Below, one piece after another: positions 25,696 through 33,973 of a DNA stretch of 64,000 nucleotides. A model generated the notes under the pieces. The model had not been told where the DNA came from and did not search any database. It worked only from the letters and a program-made list of their open reading frames with translations. Location of the stretch: the NCBI GenBank assembly GCA_046594445.1, contig JBKJSM010000122.1:9284-73283 (forward strand), in the 5' to 3' direction. How positions within the stretch are numbered: the stretch's first letter is position 1; each line of letters opens with the position of its first letter. This DNA is from Gaiellasilicea sp046594445. Its GTDB lineage: Bacteria > Actinomycetota > Thermoleophilia > Gaiellales > Gaiellaceae. Position numbers and translations under genes: made by a program.

Positions 25696-26685
25696 CTAGC
25701 TCGCCGCTCGATAGAGCCCCTGCTCTGCCGTGACGGCTCCCACGAGCTCGAGCTCCGTCAGCGCGGCCGCGAGCTGGCCCGCTCCGAAGCCCGTCGCGCG
25801 CGCGAGCTCATCCGCGCCGACCGCGCCCTCCCGTACTCGAGCGAGCACGGCCGCCGCCGTCTCGCCCAACTCGGGCTCGGCGCGAGCGGGCGCGACGAGC
25901 CCGAAACTCTCGAGAACGTCCTGCGCGCAGGTGAGGGGGGTCGCTCCCAGCCGCAGCAGCGCGTTCGACCCCGCCGAGAGCGCGCTCGTGATCTCACCCG
26001 GTACGGCGAAGACCTCCCGCCCTTCCTCCAGCGCGAAGTCGGCCGTGATCAGCGCCCCGCTGCGTTCCCGCGCCTCCACCACCACCGTCGCGGCGCAGAG
26101 CCCCGCGATGATGCGGTTTCGGGCGGGGAAGCGCCACGGCGCCGGCTCCACGCCCGGCGCGTACTCGGAGACGATGAGACCAGAGGCGGTCACCTGGCGC
26201 GCCAGCTCGCGATTCGCAGCCGGGTAATCGCGGTCGATGCCGCAGCCGAGCACGGCCGCCGTCGTCCCGAGTGCCTCGAGCGCTCCGCGGTGCGCTTCGG
26301 CGTCGACGCCGCGGGCGAGCCCGCTGACGACGACGAGACCGGCTGCAGCGAGCTCTCGGCCGAGGCTGCGCGCGATCTGGCGGCCGTAGGCCGAGCAAGC
26401 CCGCGCTCCGACGATCGCCACGGCGCCACGCGCGAGCACGACCAGATCCTCTTGACCACGGATGAAGAGCCCCGGCGGCGGGTCATGGATCGCCCGTAAG
26501 AGCGGCGGGAAGGCCGGGTCGGAGCGCGCGAGGAAACGGAAGCCGAGCTCGGCGAGCCGCTCGCGCTCGGCACGCGCGTCGAAGCGGGCCTTGAACGCGG
26601 CAAAGCGCGCGCTGCGTGGCTCGCCGACGAGGTGCACGTCGTTCGCCGCAGCGAACGAGGCGAGCGCAAGCTCGCTCGCGCTCAT
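25696..26685 (-). CDS. dprA: DNA processing protein DprA
   Basis: 329 residues. DprA loads RecA on incoming single-stranded DNA during transformation. The extended Rossmann core is clear: VAIVGARACSAYGRQIA, VVVSGLARGVDAEAHRGAL, AVLGCGIDRDYPAANREL, RFPARNRIIAGL, EARERSGALITADFALEEGREVFAVPG (in part). A C-terminal winged-helix (about 265-325) follows. ATGA overlap with comM. Confidence 0.95.
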   Translation of the reverse strand: MSASELALASFAAANDVHLVGEPRSARFAAFKARFDARAERERLAELGFRFLARSDPAFPPLLRAIHDPPPGLFIRGQEDLVVLARGAVAIVGARACSAYGRQIARSLGRELAAAGLVVVSGLARGVDAEAHRGALEALGTTAAVLGCGIDRDYPAANRELARQVTASGLIVSEYAPGVEPAPWRFPARNRIIAGLCAATVVVEARERSGALITADFALEEGREVFAVPGEITSALSAGSNALLRLGATPLTCAQDVLESFGLVAPARAEPELGETAAAVLARVREGAVGADELARATGFGAGQLAAALTELELVGAVTAEQGLYRAAS

Positions 26686-28136
26686 GCCGCGAGCTCCTTC
26701 GGCGAGCGATAGGCAAGCGCCTCGGCGACGTGCTCGGGGAGCACCGAATCCGAGCCGGCGAGCGCGGCTGCCGTCCGCGCGACGCGAGCGACACGCGCGC
26801 GGCCGCGGCCGGAGAGCGGCAGCCGCTCGACGGCGCGATCGAGCAGCTCGTCGGCCTCGTGCGTGCGGGCCAGTGGTGGGCCGTCGAGCCGCTTGCGAGC
26901 GGCTGCGACCCGTTCCCGCACCGGCGCAGAAGGCTCCGCCGGCCCTGCCGCCAACTCCTCAGCGCGAGACCGCGGGACCGTGACGACGAGGTCGAAGCGG
27001 TCGAGGAGCGCGCGCGAGAGCTTGTCGCGGAACGCCGCCAGCCGCTGCGGTGAGCATGAGCACTCGGCGGCCGGGTCGCCACGGCCGGCGCACGGGCACA
27101 GGTTCATCGTCGCGACGAGCTGGAACTGGGCCGGGAAGAGCGCCTGGCCCGCGGCGCGGGCGATCGAGATGAACCCGTCCTCGAGTGGCTGGCGAAGCGC
27201 CTCGAGCGCGGGCCGTTGGAACTCGGGCAGCTCGTCGAGGAGGAGCACGCCGCGGTGAGCGAGGCTCGCCTCGCCCGGCCGAGGCCCAGCGCCGCCGCCG
27301 ACGAGCGCCGCCATCGAGGCGCTGTGGTGCGGCGCCCGGAAGGGCCTGCGCGTGATTATGGGTCGCTCGGGCGGCAACACACCGGCGACGGAGTGGATCC
27401 GCATCACCTCGAGCGCCTCCCGGGGCTCGAGCGGAGGCAGGATCGACGGCAACCGCCGGCCGAGCATCGTCTTGCCGGTCCCGGGCGGGCCGGCGAGGAG
27501 AAGGTTGTGACCGCCCGCAGCGGCCAGCTCGAGCGCGCGACGGGCACGCTCCTGTCCACGAACGTCCGCGAGATCCGGATAGTCCGGCTCGGCGACCTCG
27601 TCGGGCGGTTCAGCCGGAGGCGGCCTAAGCTCTCCGCGCAGGTACGCCACGGCCTCGCCAAGGTTCCGTACGGGAACCGCCTCGACTCCGCCGAGCTCCG
27701 CCTCGCAGGCCGACTCGGGCGCGCAGAGGATCCGCTCGAGTCCCGACCGACGCGCACCCTCCGCGACGGCGAACGCGCCGCGCACGGGCCTCACGCGACC
27801 GTCCAGGGCGAGCTCGCCGACGGCGGCATGCTCGGCGAGCCGCGCGGCCGGAAGCTGCTGCGACGCGCCGAGCACGGCCAGCGCGATCGAGAGATCGAAG
27901 CCGGAGCCCTCCTTGCGCAGGCCGGCAGGCGCGAGGTTGACCGTAATCCGCTTCAGCGGCCACTCGAGCTGCGCGGAGCCGATCCCGCTCCTGACGCGGT
28001 GCTTCGCCTCGGCGCACGCGCGGTCGGCGAGCCCGACGATCGCGAAGCCGGGCAGGCCGCCGTCGATGTGGGCTTCCACCTCGACCCGGCGCGGCTCGAG
28101 GCCGACGAGCGCGTGGGTGATGGAGCGTGCGAGCAC
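26682..28136 (-). CDS. comM: ComM/YifB family Mg-chelatase-like AAA+ ATPase
   Basis: 484-residue hexameric helicase that extends heteroduplex by branch migration during natural transformation. The N-terminal ChlI-like domain is VGLEPRRVEVEAHIDGGLPGF; then the AAA+ core with Walker A LLAGPPGTGKTMLG, Walker B LLDELPEF, and a zinc-type CPCAGRGDPAAECSC insert. The C-terminal Mg-chelatase subdomain ends the protein. Co-translated with dprA. Confidence 0.95.
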   Translation of the reverse strand: MLARSITHALVGLEPRRVEVEAHIDGGLPGFAIVGLADRACAEAKHRVRSGIGSAQLEWPLKRITVNLAPAGLRKEGSGFDLSIALAVLGASQQLPAARLAEHAAVGELALDGRVRPVRGAFAVAEGARRSGLERILCAPESACEAELGGVEAVPVRNLGEAVAYLRGELRPPPAEPPDEVAEPDYPDLADVRGQERARRALELAAAGGHNLLLAGPPGTGKTMLGRRLPSILPPLEPREALEVMRIHSVAGVLPPERPIITRRPFRAPHHSASMAALVGGGAGPRPGEASLAHRGVLLLDELPEFQRPALEALRQPLEDGFISIARAAGQALFPAQFQLVATMNLCPCAGRGDPAAECSCSPQRLAAFRDKLSRALLDRFDLVVTVPRSRAEELAAGPAEPSAPVRERVAAARKRLDGPPLARTHEADELLDRAVERLPLSGRGRARVARVARTAAALAGSDSVLPEHVAEALAYRSPKELAA

Positions 28137-28178
28137 TCCTGCGAGGCTAGGCGGAAGTCAGCGGCCGAACGTCACAAC

Positions 28179-29282
28179 TCAGCGACAGATCAGAATCGAT
28201 TCGAAGTACTCCCCGGCGCGCCGTCCCGTGCGCCGGTTGACGTGGCGCTCGAGCCGCTCGTCCAGCCGCAGCCCGGCCCGGTCGAGGATCTCGGAATAGA
28301 GGTCGCGGCGGTCGTTGACGACGATGCAGACCGGAGCGTTTCGCCTCAGCACGGCTTTCGAGCGCTCGAGCACCGCCGCAATCCCGCTCACGTACTCCTC
28401 GATCGCAGCCTTGCTCGTCCCGCGCGCGGCGGCTCCGAGCTCGAGTTCGCGCCGGTCGTCCAGGCCGAGCAGCTCGTAGGCGTAGCGGTGCTGCTCGTGG
28501 TAGTCGATCAGGCCCGGGTACGGCGGCGAGGTTACGAGCCCGTCGTAGGGGCCGCCGAGCTCGAGCTCGCGCGCGTCGCCATGGAGCACGACCGCTGCCC
28601 GCTTCGGGTCTCGCACCTCGGCGAAGCTCCGGATCCGCGCGGCCGTGTCGGCGAGGTAGCGCGACAGGAACTTGTTCGCGCTCTCGACGGGCCGGCACGT
28701 GCGCCGGTGCTTGTGGCACCAGTACTCCCCCACCTGTGGCGTGCGCGGGAAGTCGAGGTCGAAGTGGGTCGTCGAGCGGGCGGAGCGGGCAGCGCGCGCG
28801 AGCACGACGCGCAACACGTCCTGACTCGCGTACTCGGGGATCAGCGCCCGGAAGTGGAGCAGCTCTGCCGCGGCCTGAGGCGCAAACCACTCGTGGACGA
28901 ACCCCGTCGGGCGCTCGGACGACTTGCCCAGCTGTACGGCGATCTCACGTACGTCCGCGTCGATCGTGTCGAGGTCGTGCTCGCGCGTCTTGATTGAGAT
29001 CAGCAGCGCGTTGAAGGCCGCGATGTCGACTCCGACGGCGTCGTACCCCGACTCGAGCGCCTGCACGAGCGTCGTCCCCGAGCCGGCGAACGGATCGAGC
29101 ACCCGGCCGCCGGGCCGGACGTAGCGCTCGAAGAGCGCCTCGACCAGCTGCGGCACGAACTTGCCCAGGTACGGATGGAGCCGGTGGACGTGCTTGGTCC
29201 GCTCGCGCTCCGGCAGCTCGCGCTCCGACCAGGAGAGCGCGAGATCGATCCCGGGGTAGAGCGCTGCCTGGGTCGCCGCCAT
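28179..29282 (-). CDS. orphan DNA methyltransferase (alpha-type order)
   Basis: 367-residue SAM-dependent DNA amino-methyltransferase. Motif I VLDPFAGSGTTL near residue 62 (SAM binding) comes first, and catalytic motif IV TSPPYPG near residue 255 comes about 190 residues later, leaving a target-recognition region between them (alpha-class order). The SPPY variant is common in N4-cytosine enzymes, but N6-adenine cannot be excluded. An internal C...H...H...C stretch (YWCHKHRRTC) might bind zinc. No restriction endonuclease lies beside it, so it is an orphan methylase. Part of the accessory block between yraN and comM. Confidence 0.8.
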   Translation of the reverse strand: MAATQAALYPGIDLALSWSERELPERERTKHVHRLHPYLGKFVPQLVEALFERYVRPGGRVLDPFAGSGTTLVQALESGYDAVGVDIAAFNALLISIKTREHDLDTIDADVREIAVQLGKSSERPTGFVHEWFAPQAAAELLHFRALIPEYASQDVLRVVLARAARSARSTTHFDLDFPRTPQVGEYWCHKHRRTCRPVESANKFLSRYLADTAARIRSFAEVRDPKRAAVVLHGDARELELGGPYDGLVTSPPYPGLIDYHEQHRYAYELLGLDDRRELELGAAARGTSKAAIEEYVSGIAAVLERSKAVLRRNAPVCIVVNDRRDLYSEILDRAGLRLDERLERHVNRRTGRRAGEYFESILICR

Positions 29283-29459
29283 GAGCGACGACTTCTACGG
29301 CCGTAGCGTGAGTCCTGGGGTCTCGAGCGTATTCGTGCGGAACGGATCTTACGGGCGGCGCTGCGGCTTTCTACCACCGCTGGATCGGGAGATCCCCGGA
29401 TGCAGCGCAGGCCGTGCCGGGCTGAGATGAGTCCAGTGATCGTCCAACAGGAGGGAACA

Positions 29460-29888
29460 GTGAAGTACGTCACGCTCATGCTCGCAGCGCTCGCAGCGCT
29501 CGCAGCGCTCGCAGCGCTCGCCTCGGTCGGAGGTGCGAGCGCAGCTCCGGCAGCCGGCCAGGGCACGATCGTCACCGTCACGCTCAGCGAGTGGAAGCTC
29601 GTCTCCTCGCTGAAGCGCGTGCCAGCGGGCAAGGTCACGTTCGTCATCCGCAACAAGGGCAAGCTCGTGCACGAGACCGTGCTGACGCGCACGAACATCG
29701 CGCCCGGGAAGCTGCCGACGAGCAACGGCGTCGCGAAGGTGAAGCCGCTGGCGGCCGTCCGGAACATCGGTCCCGGCCAGACGAAGCGGGTGACCGTGAC
29801 GCTCAAGGCCGGCAAGCACGTGCTCCTCTGCAACCTCCCCGCGCACTACCAGTCGGGCCAGTACGCCGGCCTCGTGGTCGGTTCCTAG
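29460..29888 (+). CDS. secreted cupredoxin-like protein
   Basis: 142-residue exported protein. The signal peptide has a hydrophobic core made of a Leu-Ala-Ala repeat encoded by a 9-bp tandem repeat, with an ASA cleavage-like site near residue 27. The mature domain is a small cupredoxin: a His in KLVHETV and the ligand loop LLCNLPAHYQSGQYAG supply His, Cys, His, with Gln where the axial Met normally sits, as in stellacyanin-type sites. A probable electron carrier or copper-binding protein for the multicopper protein encoded 38 bases downstream. GTG start at 29460 follows AGGAGGGAA. Confidence 0.75.
   Translation: MKYVTLMLAALAALAALAALASVGGASAAPAAGQGTIVTVTLSEWKLVSSLKRVPAGKVTFVIRNKGKLVHETVLTRTNIAPGKLPTSNGVAKVKPLAAVRNIGPGQTKRVTVTLKAGKHVLLCNLPAHYQSGQYAGLVVGS
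29481..29521 (+). repeat. 9-bp tandem repeat in a signal-peptide coding region
   Basis: Four copies of CTCGCAGCG plus a partial fifth, encoding the Leu-Ala-Ala hydrophobic core of the cupredoxin signal peptide. Unit gain or loss keeps the reading frame. Confidence 0.8.
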
Positions 29889-29925
29889 CTCCTCAGCCAA
29901 GCAACCCGAAAGGAGTGACGTTTCC

Positions 29926-31260
29926 ATGAGACGAAGAACAGGACGGGCGGCAGCGCTCGTCACCGGCCTCGCCGTGATCGGCACCGGGCTCGGAGCCTGG
30001 TCGTCGAGCGGCCCCGGCCCGGCAGACGCCGAGGCCGCGACGAGCGAGGTGCGGTCATTCGACCTCGTCGCGAAGTCGGCGGCGCTCACGGTCGACGAGG
30101 GTGTCGTCTTCAAGGCGTTCACCTTCAACGCTCGCTCGCCCGGACCACAGATCGTCGTCAACGAGGGCGACACGGTCGAGCTCACGATCCGCAACGAGGA
30201 CAGCGTCACGCACGGGCTGTCGGTGCACGCGGCGAACACGCAAACGTCGAAGTTCGTCGGAAACGTCGCCGCCGGGAAGACCGCCACGGTCCGCTTCAAG
30301 GCCGACTACCCGGGTGTTTACATGTACCACTGCGCCCCCGGCGGCCACGGGATCATGACCCACACGATGGGCGGCATGTACGGCATGATCGTCGTCGAGC
30401 CGACCAGCAAGAAGTACAGGCTCGAGCAGGAGCTCGGGCGGGCGCCAGACGTGAAGGTGTACGTCGTCCAGCAGGAGGTCTACGCGAACGGCCGCGACTT
30501 CTTCGACGGCAAGCCGCTCTACGTCATGTTCAACGGGCGCAACTTCCGCTACGTAGTCGACCCGATCAAGGTGCGGCCGGGGGATTACGTTCGCTTCTAC
30601 TACCTCAACGTCGGCCCGAACCTCACGTCGACGTTCCATGCGGTCGGCGGCATCTGGAACTACATCTACTACGGCGGCAACCCGAGCAACCTGATGACCG
30701 GGACGCAGTCGGTCGTCTCCGGGCCGACGGACTCGTGGGTGGTCGACTGGCAGGTGCCCGCGGAGGGCCCCTTCACGCTCGTCAGCCACGCGTTCGGGAC
30801 ACAAGCAATCAAGGGCGCGATCGGCGTGGTCGACTCGAAGGCTGACAACCCGCGCGTGCCCGTAGTCTCGAGCGAGGGCCAGGCGCCCGTGCCGACGCCG
30901 AAGCCCAAGCGCGTCGTCTCTCCGTTCGGCATCGGCACGCCGGATATCGACACGCCAGTCCGGTTCCGGCGCGGCGACACGATCAAGATCCAGATGGTCG
31001 GGAACAGCTTCTATCCGAAGATCGCCGAGATTCCCGCCGGCGAGAAGGTGACATGGGTGAACGAGGACGTCTTCGACCTGCTCGAAGGCGAGCGCACCGG
31101 CAGCCACGACGCGGTCTCGACCAGCGGCCCGGCCCGGTTCGCCTCCCCCGTGCTCGGCCACGCCGGTAGGTACACCCTCCGCCTCACGAAGCAGGGAACG
31201 TACGAGTACCTCTGCCGCATCCACCCGTACATGAAGGGGAGGCTCAAGGTCTACCGCTGA
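29926..31260 (+). CDS. NirK-like multicopper protein with C-terminal cupredoxin fusion
   Basis: 444-residue exported protein. N-terminal Arg-rich signal peptide (about 1-38), then two cupredoxin domains resembling copper nitrite reductase and a third plastocyanin-like domain at the C-terminus (about 345-444, ligand text YEYLCRIHPYMKG). Type 1 site: YHCAPGGHGIMTHTMGGMYGM. The second-domain His residues FHAVGG and VSHAFG match type 2/active-site positions, but the catalytic Asp (usually DxH) is Ser in GLSVHAAN. It is therefore a NirK relative that may not reduce nitrite. Ribosome site AAAGGAG precedes the ATG. Confidence 0.75.
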   Translation: MRRRTGRAAALVTGLAVIGTGLGAWSSSGPGPADAEAATSEVRSFDLVAKSAALTVDEGVVFKAFTFNARSPGPQIVVNEGDTVELTIRNEDSVTHGLSVHAANTQTSKFVGNVAAGKTATVRFKADYPGVYMYHCAPGGHGIMTHTMGGMYGMIVVEPTSKKYRLEQELGRAPDVKVYVVQQEVYANGRDFFDGKPLYVMFNGRNFRYVVDPIKVRPGDYVRFYYLNVGPNLTSTFHAVGGIWNYIYYGGNPSNLMTGTQSVVSGPTDSWVVDWQVPAEGPFTLVSHAFGTQAIKGAIGVVDSKADNPRVPVVSSEGQAPVPTPKPKRVVSPFGIGTPDIDTPVRFRRGDTIKIQMVGNSFYPKIAEIPAGEKVTWVNEDVFDLLEGERTGSHDAVSTSGPARFASPVLGHAGRYTLRLTKQGTYEYLCRIHPYMKGRLKVYR

Positions 31261-31283
31261 TCTTCCCGGCCCCTCCGACCACT

Positions 31284-31309
31284 GACGGGGCGGCTGCGGG
31301 CGCCCCGTC
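31284..31309 (+). terminator. hairpin after the NirK-like gene
   Basis: GACGGGGCG / CGCCCCGTC, 9 bp with an 8-base loop, 23 bases after the stop; no T tract. Confidence 0.5.
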
Positions 31310-31458
31310 GCCGTTCCCGCCTCCGGCTGTTCCGCGGCGAGCCTCAGACCGAGCTCGCACACCCGCGAGCGCCAGCGGCTGCAGGGCGCCGCAACCGTCT
31401 GAGGAGCAGCTTGATCTGGGGCCGGAAGCGGCGGAGCCTCCGACCCGCAGGGAACTGA

Positions 31459-31486
31459 AGAGACGGGCCCGTGAGGGCCCGTCTCT
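31459..31486. terminator. bidirectional hairpin terminator
   Basis: Perfect 12-bp inverted repeat AGAGACGGGCCC / GGGCCCGTCTCT, loop GTGA, ending one base before the htpX stop codon; it serves htpX and faces the NirK-like gene. Confidence 0.65.
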
Positions 31487-32371
31487 CTAGTAGTGGATGC
31501 CGTTCGCGGCGTCGAGCGCGCGAATCCGCCGGATCCGCTCCGCCATCGGCGGGTGCGTCGAGAAGAGCGCCGACATGCCGCGCTTGCTGAGGGGATTTGC
31601 GATGTAGAGCGCCTCGGTCGCCGGGTTGACGTTCATCGGCACCGCCTCGACCCCGCGCTCCAGCGTTGCGAGCGCCTCCGCGAGCGGCCGGCCCTCGCCG
31701 AGATACTGCGCCGCCGTCGCGTCCGCGAGGTACTCGCGCTGCCGCGAGACCGCCAGCTGCAGGATCATCGCGGCCAGCGGCGCGACGATGATCGCGACGA
31801 GCACGCCGACGATCCCGAGCGGGTTCGAGTCCTCGTCGTCTCCGCCGCCGAAGAACATCGAGAACTGGAGGATGTTCGCGATCGCGGAGATCGCGGCGCC
31901 GATCATCGCCGCGATCGTCATCACGAGGATGTCGCGGTTGGCGATGTGCGCCATCTCGTGTGCGAGCACGCCCTTGACCTGGTCGCGCGGCAGATACCGC
32001 AGCAGGCCTTCCGTCACGGCGACGACGGCCTTCTTGGGGCTGCGGCCGGTGGCGAAGGCATTCGGCTGCTCGGACGGGATCAGGTAGACGCGCGGCATCG
32101 GGACGCCGGCGCGGCCGGCAATCTCCTCGATGTCGCGGTAGAGCTCGGGCGCCTCGCTCTGGTCGACCGGACGCGCCTTGGCCGCCTTGAGGGCGAGCCT
32201 GTCCGAGAACCAGAACATCACGAGGTTGAAGACCACCGCGATACCGGCGAAGAGGATCAGACCGCCGGAGCCTCCGAACGTGTAGCCGAGCCCGATGAAG
32301 AGGGCCATGAGCCCGGCGAGGATCGTCCAGGTGCGGGCCTGTGTTGCGAATTTCGTGCTGGTGATCGACAT
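31487..32371 (-). CDS. htpX: protease HtpX
   Basis: 294-residue membrane-bound zinc metalloprotease that degrades misfolded membrane proteins. Two N-terminal membrane helices (about 15-60), the HEMAH (HExxH) zinc motif near residue 140, two further helices, and the third-ligand Glu in REYLADATAA. C-terminal STHPPMAERI is typical. ATG at 32371 is preceded by GGAAAGGAAC; a perfect 12-bp hairpin abuts this ribosome site and may control it. Confidence 0.93.
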   Translation of the reverse strand: MSITSTKFATQARTWTILAGLMALFIGLGYTFGGSGGLILFAGIAVVFNLVMFWFSDRLALKAAKARPVDQSEAPELYRDIEEIAGRAGVPMPRVYLIPSEQPNAFATGRSPKKAVVAVTEGLLRYLPRDQVKGVLAHEMAHIANRDILVMTIAAMIGAAISAIANILQFSMFFGGGDDEDSNPLGIVGVLVAIIVAPLAAMILQLAVSRQREYLADATAAQYLGEGRPLAEALATLERGVEAVPMNVNPATEALYIANPLSKRGMSALFSTHPPMAERIRRIRALDAANGIHY

Positions 32372-32388
32372 GGTGGTGTCGGAGTTCC

Positions 32389-32425
32389 TTTCCGGCTGAA
32401 TGAATTGTGTCTGGATTCAGCCGGA
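32389..32425 (-). promoter_or_regulatory. 12-bp inverted repeat abutting the htpX ribosome site
   Basis: TTCCGGCTGAAT / ATTCAGCCGGAA with a 13-base loop. The downstream arm overlaps the GGAA of the Shine-Dalgarno GGAAAGGA. The loop contains CACAAT, a weak -10 candidate, so this is either an operator around the promoter or an mRNA hairpin. Confidence 0.55.
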
Positions 32426-32515
32426 AGTTTCTCCCGCCGCTGACGCGGCCTGCGCACCCGGGGCTGGTTTCTTGGGCAGCACCGTTCTGACGAGCGCGCA
32501 CGTTCGGGGATAGTG

Positions 32516-32570
32516 CCTTCCGGCAAGCGAATCGTAGCCTGCGGCGGGTCGCCGGCGTGTTGCCGGAAGG
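32516..32570. repeat. long-range inverted repeat between yraN and htpX
   Basis: CCTTCCGGCAA and TTGCCGGAAGG, 11-bp perfect arms about 33 bases apart, directly after the yraN stop. They share the TTCCGGC core with the htpX leader repeat. Confidence 0.45.
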
Positions 32571-32900
32571 TTAAACCGTAACGCGCTCGAGCCCGCCGGG
32601 CCGCACGGCGACGACCTCGAAGCGGTAGTCGAGGCCGGCGCAGCCCGGCTGCCGCACGAGCCATGCTTCCGCCGCCCGGTGCATGCGGCGCAGCTTCTCG
32701 CGGCCTACCATCTCGAGCGGATCGCCGAAGCCGGCGCCCGTCTTGCCCTTCACCTCGCAGAAGACGAGTCTGCGGCCCCGCCGGGCGATCAGGTCGAGCT
32801 CGTAGCCACCAGCCCAGACGTTGGCGCCGAGGATGCGGTAGCCGCGGAGGCGGTAGTGGCGGGCGGCGCGGCGCTCGTCAGGATTGCGATGCGTACGCAA
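32571..32900 (-). CDS. yraN: YraN/UPF0102 family nuclease-like protein
   Basis: 109-residue protein of the UPF0102 family with a restriction-endonuclease-like core: GGYELDLIARRGRRLVFCEVKGK gives the Glu, Asp and ExK residues (ELDLI, CEVKGK). The precise role is unknown, though the gene usually accompanies rnhB, comM and dprA. TTG start at 32900 is the first in-frame start fitting the family N-terminus (RNPDERRAARHY); it overlaps rnhB by 23 bp. The longer ORF to 33017 would run deep into rnhB. Confidence 0.85.
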   Translation of the reverse strand: MRTHRNPDERRAARHYRLRGYRILGANVWAGGYELDLIARRGRRLVFCEVKGKTGAGFGDPLEMVGREKLRRMHRAAEAWLVRQPGCAGLDYRFEVVAVRPGGLERVTV

Positions 32901-33516
32901 GGGCGTTGAAAGACAAGCGGTGTTGGTCGCTCGGGCCGTGCTCGCGCACCGCAGCCGAGTGGCCGGGCGTGATGTAGCCGACGTGCCGGGCGAACCCGTA
33001 GCGCGGGTAGACCGCATCGAGACGGCGCATCACACGGTCGCGGGTCACTTTCGCGACGATCGAGGCGGCCGCGATCGCAGCGCTCTTCGTGTCGCCGTCG
33101 ACCACCGCCCGGTGTTGCGGCGCCGTTGGCCCGAGCCGGAAGCCGTCGACGAGGCACACCTCGCCGGGCGGCGTCAGGTCGGCGAGCACGGAGCGGAGGC
33201 CCCACAGGTTCGACTTGTGCAGCCCGTTGCGGTCGATGTCTGTCGACGGGATGACGCGGACGCTGATCCGGGCGGCGCACCCGATCACCGCGCGGAAAAG
33301 CTCCTCCCGTTCGGAGGGGGAGACCTGCTTCGAGTCGTTCAGCGACGCGAGCGGGCGAACGCGGTGATTGCGCAGGCAGTCGTAGTCGAGCAGCACGCCG
33401 GCGACGACGAGCGGCCCTGCGAGCGATCCCCGGCCCGCCTCGTCCGCGCCTGCGACGAAGCGCGCGCCGAGCTTCCGGTCGAAGGAGAGGAGTCGCTGTC
33501 CGCTCGTGCGCGCCAC
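32878..33516 (-). CDS. rnhB: ribonuclease HII
   Basis: 212-residue RNase HII that cuts RNA in RNA-DNA hybrids and removes single ribonucleotides. Catalytic residues are visible in GADEAGRGSLAGP (Asp, Glu), VDG (Asp) and DGDTKSAAIAAASIVAKVTRD. I choose GTG 33516, six bases after TACAGT, over the ATG-like start at 33549, giving a leaderless transcript. Followed by yraN in an overlap. Confidence 0.93.
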   Translation of the reverse strand: MARTSGQRLLSFDRKLGARFVAGADEAGRGSLAGPLVVAGVLLDYDCLRNHRVRPLASLNDSKQVSPSEREELFRAVIGCAARISVRVIPSTDIDRNGLHKSNLWGLRSVLADLTPPGEVCLVDGFRLGPTAPQHRAVVDGDTKSAAIAAASIVAKVTRDRVMRRLDAVYPRYGFARHVGYITPGHSAAVREHGPSDQHRLSFNALAYASQS

Positions 33517-33522
33517 GACCCG

Positions 33523-33528
33523 ACTGTA
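33523..33528 (-). promoter_or_regulatory. -10 box, leaderless-type (rnhB)
   Basis: TACAGT on the minus strand, exactly 6 bases before GTG 33516. Confidence 0.45.
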
Positions 33529-33592
33529 GCCGCCACCGCGGCCGGACACTGCAACGATTTCGTCACGGTTGGGCGGCGGGCGAGCGTCGGAC

Positions 33593-33973
33593 TCAGAAGC
33601 CGAGCGAGCAGCCGGCCTTGCGCTGGGCGAGTGTCACGGTGACACGCTGCCGCTCTCGGTCGACGAGCACGTCAAACCAATCGCAACCACCCTCGACGCG
33701 CCGAACGGCGCACGTGAACTTGTCGGTCTCCACGTCTCCGAACCAGACTCCTGCGGCATCCGTACAGTGGACGTCTGTCGCGTCGTAGCGAGACTCGACG
33801 CCGAGCGTTCGCAGATGCGCTTGCACCTCCTCGCGAGCCGCCTCCTGCTGCGCGTCCTCACTGGCGCAGCCGGCGGCGACAAGGCCGACCGCCGTCAGTA
33901 GAGCCGCGCTACGGCTTCTCGTCAGCGGTGGCGTCGTCCGAAGGCGCTTCTGCGGCTTCAGCAACAGGCTCAT
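33593..33973 (-). CDS. small lipoprotein, unknown function
   Basis: Up to 126 residues, function unknown. A hydrophobic segment ends in the lipobox LVAAGC, so the mature protein is likely a lipid-anchored, roughly 90-residue domain with three more Cys that could form disulfides (one unpaired with the lipid Cys). ATG 33973 is the nearest conventional start and overlaps rplS by 65 bp. CTG at 33925 would give a more typical 20-residue lipoprotein signal peptide starting MTRSRSAALL and a 17-bp overlap. Sits downstream of rplS and is convergent with nothing; rnhB follows. Confidence 0.6.
   Translation of the reverse strand: MSLLLKPQKRLRTTPPLTRSRSAALLTAVGLVAAGCASEDAQQEAAREEVQAHLRTLGVESRYDATDVHCTDAAGVWFGDVETDKFTCAVRRVEGGCDWFDVLVDRERQRVTVTLAQRKAGCSLGF

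Noticed and set aside
31310..31458. 8-bp CCTCAGAC/GTCTGAGG repeat between the copper protein gene and htpX
   Set aside because: Arms are short and widely spaced; nothing beyond the two terminators is supported.
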